Origin: Aquarana catesbeiana
Lineage: Eukaryota > Chordata > Amphibia > Anura > Ranidae
Reading direction: 5' to 3'
DNA length: 64,000 bases
NCBI RefSeq assembly: GCF_042186555.1
Contig: NC_133329.1
Location: 187,709,206 to 187,773,205, forward strand
Below, one piece after another: positions 10,467 to 20,839 of this stretch. Position 1 is the first letter of the stretch, and every line of letters starts with the position of its first letter. A program made the position numbers and the translations under genes. Under the pieces are notes generated by a model, which saw nothing but the letters and a program-made list of their open reading frames with translations, was not told where the DNA came from and did no database searches.

Positions 10467-11857
10467 GAATTCAAGGATCTTACCTATAACATATTTCCTG
10501 GGGTGCCAACCCCTGGATTCACACTAGGAGACATATGCTTTCCAGATTTTATAGCATAGGACTCTGGAGGCCAGCTTCCCAGCATTAACCAAGTAGAAAC
10601 TACTGAAGCTAACAGCCCACGATCTTTCAGAATGTGGGTCTCAATAGCCAAACCGCTAATTTTGCGTTTGCAAGGTAGGATGGAATACCGGACCTTGCGA
10701 GAGAAGGTTTGGCCATAGTGGTAGGGTCCAAGGGTCTCCTACCGCCATCTTTATGATCTCGGCAAACCAAGATCTCCTGGCCATGCTGGGGCCACAAGAA
10801 TCGCCTCATTCCCTTCTGTTGTTACCACCTTCCAGGTAACTGGTAGAAAGGATTTTTCCTTTTTGAAGATTCTTGGATATCAACCACCAATTGAGGCTCT
10901 GACGCACATCGGGGGATAAATGCATTGGAAAGTCCAGAGCTTGGACCCTTTTGTTCCAAGTTGACAGGATACTGTCAGTGCAGCAGTGTTGAATGAAACT
11001 GCACATAAGAAACGATTCTTCTTTGTTTTGACCAACTGAATCAGTTCCCTTATGGAACTGATCCTTTCCTGGGGGCAAAAAACACTCTCTTCTAAACTGT
11101 ATCTATGATCAGCCCCAAGTACTGCAATCTCCTTAATGGTTTTAAGGAGGATTTCTCCAGGTTGAGAATCCAACCTAGGTATTCCAGGTAGCTGACTGCG
11201 GTGACCAAAGTTGGGTTTAAGCGGGCTACCAATTTATCTATTAAGAGAAGATTGTCCAAGTAGGCTAGTTTTGTTATACCTTGAGTCCTTAACCTGGCCA
11301 AAGGTGGAGCCAGGACCTTTGTAAACACTCGAGGTGCAGTAGCTAGACTGAAAGGCAGAGCTACAAACTGGAAATGAAGATTTTCTGCCTCGAAGCCTAG
11401 AAATTTCTGGTGAGCGGGGAAAATCGGCATATGGAGATAAGAATCCTTTATGTCGATTGACGCCAGAAGTTTTCCCCCTTGTAGGATAGAGACTACTGAT
11501 CGAATTGACTCCATGCGAAAAGAACGGATATTCAAAAAACGGTTTAGATCTTTGATACCTAAAATGGGTCTGACATCCCCGTTTGGTTTTAGAACCGTGA
11601 ACAGGTTAGAATAAAACCCTAAACCTTGCTTCTTCCAAGGGGCCCATTGATATCACTCTTTGAGACAAGAGATGATCCAAAGCTAGAAAGAGAGACTTCT
11701 TTTTCACTGGATCTCTGGGAACATTTGATCTGAGAAAACGAGGAGACGGGAACTCTCTGAACTCTAGTTTGTAACCTAAAGAAATTGAGGAAGCCACCCA
11801 TCTGTTCTGACATTGTTCATACCAGACCCTTGAAAACTGTGGAAGCCTTCCCCCCAC
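10467..11857 (-). pseudogene. DIRS RT region with RNase H deleted, plus recombinase N-terminus, copy 1
   Basis: The minus strand 11857-11092 encodes the DIRS reverse transcriptase: RFRVLF, SFRMESIRSVVS, DIKDSYLHMPIFPAHQKFLGF, VALPFSLATAPRVFTKVLAPP. The catalytic box reads AYLDNLLLI, so the second catalytic aspartate is replaced by asparagine. After the RT thumb (11078-10806, RQSLNWWLI) the sequence jumps near 10806-10812 from the start of RNase H straight to the region after it (WPQHGQEILVCR). Copy 2 has about 650 bp there, so the RNase H domain has been deleted. The piece 10809-10627 ends VWLLRPTF, leading into the recombinase. Confidence 0.8.
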
Positions 11858-11869
11858 TCGAGGGAGCGG

Positions 11870-12920
11870 GGGCGCCCCTTCATAAGGTGGCTTTAATATT
11901 CTGTTTTGTGGGTTTCCTCCCCAAGGTCCTCATTTGACCCTAGGACTGACCCTGAGTTATACCTCTTGAACCTGACGGTGGAGGCCGTCGTGACTGCCTA
12001 TAGGCTGATGCCTCAGGCACTGGAGAAGAAGCACGTTTAAAAGAAAAAAGCTTCTTAACCAGTAAAAAGGAACTTTTCCCATTAGAAATCTATTTCCCAT
12101 TATCTTTGGATATACTTATCCAGATCGTCTCCAAACAACAGTTCACCATAAAAAGGGAAACTAGCCAAGACCTTTTTGCATGGCGCTTCGGCTAACCAAT
12201 TTTTCAACCATAGGATTCCACGCACATGTACCAGCCCTAGCATGAGCCGTGAGGCCTGGAGAATAGAATCTTTCATAGCGTCTATTGTAAAACACAACGC
12301 TTCTGATATTTTGAGTACCTCTATAAACTGGTCCTATAAGAGCTGAGATACTCCGATCGCTGCCAGCTCTGACTGAACCTGCGAGTGAAATATAGTTTTT
12401 TTTTATTTTTTAAAAAGGAACTCCAACTTCTTATCTGTTGGATCCTTTTAGCATATGAACATTGTCTACTGGGCAAGTCATGTTTACAGAGGATATAGCA
12501 GCATCAGTTGCTGGAATTCTCCATTATAAAACTCTTCCTCCATAGGATAACGTATTGAAAACTTTTTCGGAGGAAAAAACTGTTTATCTGGGTGCTCCCA
12601 CTCAGAATACATTAGCTTCCTTAGCCAAGAATGGATAGGAAAAACATGAATCAGATTGGGGAGGCTTTAGTGAACCCAAACCAGAAGTGGGCTCATCCAC
12701 TGACTGTTACTGGCAGTAAAAATGTGGAGCGGACCAATTCAGTGAGAGACTGTACCCAACCTTTCCTGCGAACCTGACACTTCCATATCAGGTTCTTCGG
12801 AAGAGGAGACACTAGCCTCTTCCTGGTCCTTTGAAAGAAATTCGTCATCTCTTGCTCCATGTTCCTCAGTAAGAGGGTCCTGAGCAATGGACGGGGACCT
12901 GCTACGCTTAGTCCCACTTT
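11870..12920 (-). pseudogene. DIRS gag-like ORF1 remnant, copy 1
   Basis: Aligns by eye with the intact ORF1 of copy 2 (35022-33916). Matching pieces include RSTFLLPVT (about 12730), AMKDSILQASRLMLGLVHVR and GILWLKNWLAEAPCKK (12297-12200), and DDLDKYIQR (12105). Frames are broken at several points, so the gag-like protein is lost. Confidence 0.7.
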
Positions 12921-14418
12921 GGGATGTGATTAAGCATCAATCTTTTGCTTCAAACTTAAAATGGTTGAAGAAAAAAACCTCCTTAGTAATATACATAGGG
13001 GCTGCAGTGTTTAAGAGCAGCTGCAACACTTGCCCCTCCTGATGGCTCACTCTGACCAGCCATATTACTTTCAGGGGAGGATGCCATCTTTACTGGGATG
13101 GATCTAGGCTTCCATGTGACTTGTAAAAGTCTTTCTAGAGCCCTTTTTGAGGTGTTTTTCACCCCCCTTCAGAGCATAGCCCGATGCAGAAAGCAGAGGT
13201 ACTATCAGAAGGAATGCATCCACTGCTTGAGCAATAGTCCAGCTCTGTCACTGCTATTAATGCTCAGCCTAATGCAGTAGTAAATGTGTCAAAGAAATGC
13301 CAGTGTCACCAAAGTCTTATATGCAAACAAAACATCTGTTTTACCTTTGCTCTTCTGTCCCTCCACAGCTTGCAACAACACACATGGTGCCTTTTAAAAA
13401 CATACCTTACTGCGCTGGACATTGGAGGATGCCAACGCCGCGCTAAGCCCCGCGTCGCCTACAGCCCTTCTCCTCTTTTTTAAAAATAGCTTTTTCCCGT
13501 GCGAGCGCGGGCTCCTGATCCTATGGGATCAAGGTAGGGAAGCAGAAATGGCAAGGGGGGTCTGGAAGCTGCCGAGCGGCCTGCCGTTTGTGCCATTTTT
13601 TTTTTCAAATCTTCAGCGCTCTTTACCCCACTGAAGAGGGGAAGAAAACCAGCACAGGGGGGCATCTGGTGGGGAGAGAGAACCTCCCCCAGACTTACCG
13701 GAGGTCTGCTGTTTGGCCGGAGGAAGAAGCATCTGCAGCTTTCAAGACACAGCGTGGGCTCTCTGAGAAACATGAGACGGTGAGTGCTCAATACAGCCCC
13801 CAGTGGTGACACATAGGCATGACAACATTTACTAAATTAAAGGAGACATTCATAAGAAATTTTAAAAAATTTCTTAGAAAACTCCACTTACCTTTCCCGC
13901 CACAGGGTTTTCTGTGGTAAACCAACAGACCCAATCTTCACCCTTAACGGTGGATTCCATTAAACCTTCAGGAGCTGGGGATCCTCGAGGACACCCACAA
14001 TCCTGGACCTGTAATAGCACCACCGCCAGTAAAAACTTTATGGCCTTAATACCAAAAAGTACTGGATCCCGGGGTCCAGCTCTCTAAAAGAGAAGCGTTA
14101 CAGGCAAGACCTCGTTTCTTCGGATACGAGGCCCGGGTACCATTCAATTCGGCCAAAAAAAGGCACTTTGAATGGATCCGGCTGCATGGCTAGCCCCAGC
14201 AACGATTGCTCCAGTGGAGCTCAGCACAGCACATCCTTACTCGTGACCAACACCTTAGACACTGGCGAAAAAAACTGAGGTACTCCCACCAGTGGGAGGG
14301 GTTATATAGGGAGTGCACTTTTTAATTTAGGGCGTACCAATGTCCATCACCTGAAGACGGCCTATAACCCACATAGTAACTACTATGGCTCTGTGTCCCG
14401 TGATGTACGATAAGAAAA
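12921..14418 (-). other. DIRS copy 1 5' untranslated region and 5' terminus
   Basis: Non-coding leader sharing segments with the copy 2 leader, for example GTCCAGCTCTCTAAAAGAG followed by GAAGCGTTACAGG (about 14076-14105) and CGAGGCCCGGGTACCAT. Ends at the terminus with CTCTGTGTCCCGTGATGTAC. Short open frames around 13.4-13.8 kb show no domain. Confidence 0.6.
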
Positions 14419-14776
14419 AAGCGTTGATCACTACATGGAAACATTTTAATATCTCTTTTATGGGCAGAATAAGCCTAATAAAAACTGTAGCTTTCCCTAA
14501 GCTTTTTTTTACACCATAAAGGTTCTCCCCCATTCCTTAAACACTCTGTCCTCAAGTATATCTATAATATGTTCTGAGAATTTATCTGGGGACAGCAGGA
14601 GAGCAACCATATGCCTACGTACCCTACAGCAACCTTCCAGCAACAGAGGTCTTATTTGTCCTGATCAGGAACTGTATAACTAACTAAAAAGTTTTGCCTT
14701 TAGTTACATTTTATATTGTTAAAACTACCAACAAAATAGTTACTAGAACATTATTTATTTTCTATAGAACTACCCA
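14419..14776. other. Unassigned, nothing recognised
   Basis: AT-rich sequence between the DIRS terminus and the hairpin MITE; possibly LINE-derived (a minus-strand stretch near 14530 resembles LINE C-terminal coding), but too short and decayed to call. Confidence 0.3.
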
Positions 14777-15236
14777 TTAAAGTGGTTGTAAACCCTTACA
14801 GACCACTTTGATCTACAGGTAAGCCTAGATTAAGGCTTACCTGTAGGTCCAAGAAATATCTCCTAAACCTACACGGTTTAGGAGATATTTGCAAAAAGAC
14901 AGGCACCGCTGTCTAGGGCGTATGCGCCTTAGACAGCGGCGTGCAGGCGCACTGAGCATGCCGCTGCTAACGGCGATATGCCGTTAGTGGCGGCTCTCGT
15001 GCGCATGCGCGGGTGTGACGTCATCGCAGCTCCGGCCAATCACAGCGCCAGAGCAACGATACCCGGAAAGAAAATGGACGCTCCGTAGCAGATGGGACAG
15101 CGGTGACATCGCAGGCTCCTGTTTCAGGTAAGTGACACATAATGGGCTACTATGCGATGCATAGTAGCCCATTATGCTTTACCTTTGCAGGGAAACAAAG
15201 AGGAAGTAAACCCATCAGGGTTTACTTCCTCTTTAA
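14777..15236. mobile_element. Multi-hairpin MITE bounded by TTAA(A)
   Basis: About 460 bp beginning TTAAAGTGGTTGTAAACCC and ending GGGTTTACTTCCTCTTTAA. It is a chain of short perfect hairpins: CTACAGGTAAGCC/GGCTTACCTGTAG, AAATATCTCCTAAACC/GGTTTAGGAGATATTT, GCCGCTGTCTA types, CTAACGGCGATATGCCGTTAG, CATAATGGGCTACTATG/CATAGTAGCCCATTATG, and GAGGAAGTAAACCC/GGGTTTACTTCCTC. It has no coding sequence. TTAA ends suggest piggyBac-type mobilisation; this is inference. Confidence 0.65.
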
Positions 15237-15385
15237 AAACATTTAAATACACTCTGAGAGCCCCACATCAATCTCTATATATACCACAACAATGCAGAGA
15301 CTAATCAACTTTTTCTTGTAAATACAGGGTATGCTGTTCCTAAAGTACAAGCATACACTTATAAGCTGGTGAACATGTATGCAAG

Positions 15386-15885
15386 TTAAAACAGAGTTCC
15401 GACAAATTTTTTTTTTTTAAAGTCAGCAGCAATAAATACTGCAGCTGCTGACTTTTAAAATATGGACACTTACCTGTGCAGGGTGCCGTGATGTCCTCAC
15501 CCGAAGCTGATCTGTTCCTCGGCTCTCGGGTGGAGGCACCGCCATCTTCAGTAAGGGAATCAGGAAGTGAAGCCTTGCGGGTTCACAGCCTGGTTCCCTA
15601 CTGTACAGTACGTGCGCAAGTCACGCTGTGCGTCCTCACTGGTCCCTGCTTACTTCTAGGACCTTTGTGTCTCCCAGAAGACAGCGGGTGTGACGGAGGA
15701 GGGGCCGGACATGGTGTAGATCGCCGCGGAGCCTGTGGTGATCTATACCCGGAAGTGGGAGCAAATACCTGGATTAGACAGGTATCTGCTCCCCCCCCCC
15801 CCCCGAAAGGTGCCAAATGGGACACCGGAGGGGTGGAGGAATCCGAAAAGCGGAAGTTCCATTTTTGGGTGCAACTCCGCTTTAA
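15386..15885. mobile_element. TTAA-bounded MITE (about 500 bp)
   Basis: Left end TTAAAACAGAGTTCC and right end GCAACTCCGCTTTAA are imperfect inverted repeats with TTAA at each boundary. It contains the hairpin GTCAGCAGC...GCTGCTGAC near the left end, a C14 run at about 15790, and a GC-rich core. The open frame across 15476-15910 shows no known domain and lies within the repeat. Confidence 0.6.
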
Positions 15886-17012
15886 GTTTAAGAACAGAAT
15901 CATAAATTAGAGCACCAAGACACCTGTACAGCTCCAGGATAAACAAGCAAACATTAGTATGTAAATATATTCTAATGTAGTCTGTTCCTGATGGGCTTTA
16001 AATGGCCGCTAACCTGAAAAAATCATCCAATATAACTTCCACACCTATATAGCTTACAAAACAAATATGGGCAAGACTATACTTGCAGATAGTTAATTAG
16101 ATCTCTAAGTTTGTAGGGTACCTAGATCTTGGGGTTACAGAAGATGTTTCCATATCACTTTGCGTTGAACCACACATACTGTGGACAAATATCAATCGAT
16201 AAAGAAGGTTGCCCACTGACTGGACATTGCATTAAATATTGTATAGCAGTCAACATCCATACTGAACAACATATAGTACATAAAGATATAAAGAAAATCT
16301 GACAGGCATGTAAATCCCAGCATGGATTTTGGAATATAAAGGAGCTCACTATATACTTATATGTAGTATTCGCTTCCATGTAACTTTCAATGAGTTTGTA
16401 TATACATATGACTCTGAATGATTTTTTTGTTATACAATCTATTAACTAAAGAGATTGCTGTAATTGTAAAATCTCTGATACACAACGTGATAACAAAATG
16501 TTGTTTTGATGTCTGCAGATCATTAGTCTTTGCTTTGTGGGGAAATATACATCTGGAGGGCAACGTTTTTGCTATTATGGTGAGTTTATAGAACTTTGAT
16601 TACCCTGCATAATGTGTGGCTGCTACAGGATTACCTTCAAATAGACACAGGTAGGTGACTACAATTCATAGGGCCCCATAGCATGAATTTTATGGGTTCG
16701 GGGCAAGGCGAAAAACCCTGTCAGTTTTTTATTTCTGTTCATGTCCTGTCTGGTAAGACTGTTGTCAACAAGACAGAAAATGAAGGAAAATCTCTCTAAC
16801 AGAGCTCTGGATAGTTATAGAATGGAAAAGGAATTGTAATTCTTCCTTACTCTATTAAAAACTGTAAAAAGTGCTTTACAAACATTTTAACATAAAGTAC
16901 TCCTGAATCAAGGATTGGTAGCAGGAGAGCTGTCAGTATAGCCAGGACAGTATTAGCGACCAGGGTTGTGGCTAGACATTGCCAGAGAAGTGCAGGGAAT
17001 TCACTTTAAATT
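15886..17012. other. Unassigned AT-rich DNA
   Basis: No coding motif, inverted termini or tandem repeat found. It could be intronic or intergenic host sequence. Confidence 0.4.
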
Positions 17013-17350
17013 TAGGGCGGGTTCACACTTGAATCATGGTCAGCATTCCTGTGTAATTCCTATGTGATTCAGTGTGGTGTGATTTTCAGCCCATTCATTT
17101 GAATGGGCTGAAATAACAATGGATTGCATCAAAAGTAGTGCATGCACTACTTTTTTTAAAAAGCTGCACCAGATCACATTGTACTGCATTGCCATGCGAT
17201 CCAATGCAGGCAAACACTCTGCATTTGGGGTGTCATTAGGAATACTGTGCATTGACACCCACAGCAGAGATGCACACCCACTGCGTTTTTAACATGCTGC
17301 AGGAAACACGCATGGAATGTGGGTTTCCTGAAGCACATTCTGGTGTGAAT
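17013..17350. mobile_element. Possible short hAT-type MITE
   Basis: Begins GGGCGGGTTCACACTTG and ends near GGTGTGAATGAGCTC, an imperfect inverted pair, with an internal hairpin AGCCCATTCATTTGAATGGGCT at its centre. No target duplication is clear. Low confidence in exact boundaries. Confidence 0.4.
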
Positions 17351-17735
17351 GAGCTCTTACTCACCAGTATTGTTCAGCACTAGCTGATTTCTTAGGGCTT
17401 TTGTGTAAATTCTATGCCCATTCACCCGGGCCAGCAAGTGCCAAACATTGTGGTTTAGTAGTGAGTAAAAATACTTTTATATAATTATTTTAACCTATTA
17501 CACAACTATTAGGGCCCTGTGCATAACTCCTATATAACTTAAAACAAAGTTGTTTTGCTTAATGTAATTTTTAAATGAAACATTTGAAAGTCTTAGTACA
17601 AAATTCCTACACAGTAAGGCAAGTGGTATAGCAAACAGCATCATCAGAATTGAATTGAGTAAAATAGTCAACATAGACAGCTCAAGGAAAAAATTAACAG
17701 TAACAAACTGTTAATGAGATAACACAACAGGAACA
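17351..17735. other. Unassigned, nothing recognised
   Basis: AT-rich sequence without recognisable coding or repeat structure. Confidence 0.3.
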
Positions 17736-17739
17736 CAAA

Positions 17740-18560
17740 GAAACAAAGTGGACTGCGGGAGGAGCCGGGTGACGTCACTTCCGGTCATGGCTGAGACACC
17801 GGAAGTATCTGATTTACACGCTGCTGATCTGTGTATTTTAAAATGTAAGTTGCTGCATTTAATAAATCTACTTGTTTTTTTAAATACTACATAATGGAAA
17901 TTCCTTTTATTCCCATATAACATTTACCATTTGCAGGAGACTTGGAGAGAGGTCTTAAAAGTGGATTATATAGAAAAAGAGCTTTTATCATCTACAACAA
18001 CTGCTGCTTCCCTGTTCCACTGTGTCACCACCAAATGGAGAAAAGGTGATTGGAGATTGCCAATAAGGAGTACCTGTATGTGTGATTAGACCTATTGGGG
18101 TCTTCATTTCAGATGAGAGGCTAGAACACACTGTGTATGGGTTACTAAAGGGATCTGCTATTTTGATGACGTTTACATCCTAATCTCTTTGCACTTGGTC
18201 ACTTTTTTTCTCACCCTCCTTTTTTCCTTTTTGCAAATTTTGGAGAGACTATTTTTTGCTTATCTTCATCATACTGTTTTTGCACTGAATCTATAGGACT
18301 ATTGCCTTTTATGAATTCACTTTAATATTATTGCATTTGCACTTTATTGATTTTTATGCACCTTGTGAATTATCTTTGTGATATTTTGGAGATTGCACTC
18401 TATTCAAGTTACAATATTTTATGCATTTAGTGCTGCTCCATTTGATTTTATTATTGTTTACACTGGTGCTGGTGACACTTTAGGAGTTCAGCAGTTATAC
18501 ACAATTTCTACATTGATTTATCCATTATACTTTACAAAAAAAATGACCCCTAACCTGGAG
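17740..18560 (+). other. Possible Penelope-type 3' tail or other retroelement untranslated region
   Basis: Begins with a GC-rich GAGGAGCCGGGTGACGTCA then CTTCCGGTCATGG segment and passes into a long T-rich stretch with TTTGCACTTTATTGAT-type phrases, resembling the tails of the Penelope elements elsewhere in this window. No protein domain and no target duplication. Tentative. Confidence 0.3.
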
Positions 18561-18564
18561 ACAA

Positions 18565-20235
18565 TTAATCAGATGCTGTGAAGCGATTTTCTATCCAACC
18601 ACCCCATATCTTTTTAAACTTATCAGGTACCTTTCTGTTTAGATATGTGGCTTCATACAGTGGCAAAGCCTTATTTATCAATGCCCTCCAGGCCATTATG
18701 GTGGGGGCCGTTGGCTTCTTCCAGTGCAAAATAATAATTTTGCGTGCATAATACAGGAGAAGGATGAGCAAAGTGCAAAGTACTAACATATCTACCAGGC
18801 CTAACAGACAGATCTCTATAGATGGTCTTATAGCGATCATCGTGACCGACCCAACACAGTCCACCACCTCCACCCAGAACTTCTGGATGTGCAGCTAATG
18901 CCAAAAAATGTGCAGACACCAATGTAGCAAACGAGGCACTCCATACATTGTGACATGGGAACCGTAATAGGGAGCGTCTGAAAATGCTAAAGTCGTTTTG
19001 TTAAAATAGTCATTTTAACTGAGGCAATTTTTTACTCAACCAAGAGATATAGAAAAGTGACCAGTGGTACAGAAGCCAAGTTCTCAAAAAAGGGAAGGGT
19101 AGTTAGCTTTGTAAAAAGGGTGTGCGGTTGACGCTGTTAAATTGATGCCAAAGTAGTGGGTGTTGGTCAGATTTCCAAGATATGCAATATACAGGGTGTA
19201 AGATGTCTAAAATTCGTGGAGTCATATTCATGGGTATGACCTCTGATTTAGAGTCATTAACTTTATAGTCACAGAAAGCTACAAATTCAGCAAAACAGAC
19301 CTATAGGGTTGGGAGAGGGGTGAGAGGTTGTGTGAGAGTTAGAAGTATGTCATCTGCAAAGAGTACAATCTGAAGGATCGCATGTGAATAGCACAGAATG
19401 TCAGAAGTGTTGCAAACAGTTTTGGTGAGAGTTTCAATGCAAAGTACAATGAACAGGGGAGACAGGGGGCAACCCTGCTTTGTACTGTTCCAAATCGCAA
19501 ACAAAGTGGAGGTAGTATAAGTGTCATGGTTATGCAGTAATGTTTGTCTGTCAGCTTACCTCTCGATTCAACTTAAGAGGCCAGCCACTCTCACCTGACT
19601 GCTTAAGTAATCTCTCCTCAAAGCATGTCTCCACCCCAGCCCCTCTCAGAGAACTCTATATTAACCTGTGCACTGCAAGCCAGCCCTGCTGATCAATATT
19701 GTGTGTTTTGGCTTCTGTGTCCCACGTCTGATCCTGTTTACCAACCTTGACTTGTTCTTGACTGTTCTCATCTGCTTCATATTCCGACCTTTGGCGTGTT
19801 CTTTGACTCTCCCTATCTGCTTGTTGCCCTGACCTTTTGGCTTATCTCCTGACCATCCTTGTTGTTCCTCCAGTAGTCCACTGTGGCCGTGAGCTGGGAG
19901 ACCCTGGGGGCCGCGACCTGGAGCCAGACTGCAGCAAAGTCCATCCCACCATCAGGGGCCCTGGTGAACACCCACTGGCTCTTAGATTCCGCACCCTGGG
20001 AAATTTCATGCTCTAGCTCCCATTGTGATCCGTGTTGGTGCTCCAGAGTACCTTCTTTCCTGAACCACCCAGGGCTCCATCCGCAGCAGTCAGCCGTAGG
20101 GTCCACTACCTTGCGGTGCACTCCAGACCCCAACAGATTGCATCTTTCACCTGGACTCAGGTGACATGACAATAAGGGAATTTCATGGAAGCAGAAGGGC
20201 TTGAAAAGCAAATGTTTTTTAAACTGTGATTTTTA
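18565..20235 (-). pseudogene. L1/Tx1-type LINE 3' fragment, copy 2, with LTR insertion
   Basis: Minus-strand LINE ORF2 remnants. 19504-19301 reads STKQGCPLSPLFIVLCIETL and FADDILL, the RT palm with its catalytic YADD-type box. 18873-18565 reads LLYYARKIIILHWKKPTAP, WRALINKALPLYE and the C-terminal WGGWIE. A short coding-like piece upstream of the LTR (20177-20235) fits the same protein. The fragment is 5' truncated and frameshifted. The solo LTR at 19522-20171 is inserted within it. Confidence 0.75.
19522..20171. mobile_element. Solo LTR (650 bp) with 5-bp target duplication
   Basis: Begins TGTCATGGTTATG and ends CAGGTGACATGACA, giving TG...CA termini in a short TGTCATG/CATGACA inversion. 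ATAAG at 19517-19521 is repeated at 20172-20176, a 5-bp duplication as made by retroviral-type integrases. No internal region, so it is best read as a solo LTR left by recombination. Open frames across it (19813-20211, 19883-20164) show no known domain. The superfamily (Gypsy or retrovirus-like) cannot be told from the sequence. Confidence 0.65.
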
Positions 20236-20357
20236 CAAACCTTAAATTACTTTTTTTTGCTTAGAAGATACTCTGAGATAAATCATATTACATTACTTAT
20301 TATAAGTATTGGGATGCCTGCCTTTACGCGCACATTAACTTTATTGGCATCCCAGTC

Positions 20358-20360
20358 TTA
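20358..20360. repeat. Harbinger target-site duplication TTA, left
   Basis: TTA here and at 30511-30513 flank the Harbinger termini. A 3-bp TTA/TAA duplication is the norm for PIF/Harbinger. Confidence 0.75.
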
Positions 20361-20545
20361 TAGGGCGTACACACGGTCAGACTTTGTTCGGACATTCCGA
20401 CAACAAAATCCTAGGATTTTTTCCGACGGATGTTGGCTTAAACTTGTTTTGCCTACACACGGTCGCAAAAAGTTGTCGGAATTTCCGATCGCCAACCACG
20501 CGGTCAAGTACACCACGTACGACGAGACTAGAAAAGGCCGGTTCA
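20361..20545. repeat. Harbinger left terminal region
   Basis: Contains the terminus and repeated CACACGGTC motifs (20370s and 20456), with TTGTCGGAATTTCCGATCG near 20473. It mirrors 30300-30510. Confidence 0.7.
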
Positions 20546-20839
20546 GAACCAAGCGCGGCACCCTTTGGGCTCCTTTTGCTAATCTCGTGTTAGTAAAAGT
20601 TTGGTGAGAGACGATTCGCGCTTTTTCAGACTCGTGGCTTTCAGATCGTTTTCTGCCATTCAGTTTGTGCTTGTGGGTTTGTATTTGCTCTTCAGTGCGT
20701 GCAGCAAGTTCCGCGTGACTTTAGGTAGTCATTGTATTCTTGTTCGTTCGTTACTGTTTTTCAGGTCGCTCTTCACAGGCCTTGCTGTTCTTCAGTGCGT
20801 TCTGTTACTTCGTTCTGAGTAGCCGACCGTTTTCTAGCC

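Larger units (their letters stand above)
4203..14418 (-). mobile_element. DIRS retrotransposon copy 1 (YR retrotransposon), split by a Penelope-type insertion
   Basis: Minus-strand DIRS element. The 5' terminus is at about 14418, where the plus strand reads CTATGGCTCTGTGTCCCGTG and ends in a GTACGATAAG stretch. Then come gag-like (12.9-12.1 kb), RT (11.9-10.8 kb) and tyrosine recombinase, with the recombinase interrupted at 5240-10451. The reverse complement of the 5' terminus is found at 4268-4315, as expected of DIRS inverted termini. The outer copy of the inverted terminal repeat seen in copy 2 is missing here: the element stops inside the internal complementary region at about 4203. RNase H is deleted and the RT active site is mutated. 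Confidence 0.85.

Noticed and set aside
15476..15910. 144-codon frame with possible host exon character
   Set aside because: Sits inside a TTAA-bounded MITE and extends across its boundary; no domain.
19813..20211. 132-codon frame as a possible gene
   Set aside because: Lies wholly within the solo LTR and shows no domain.
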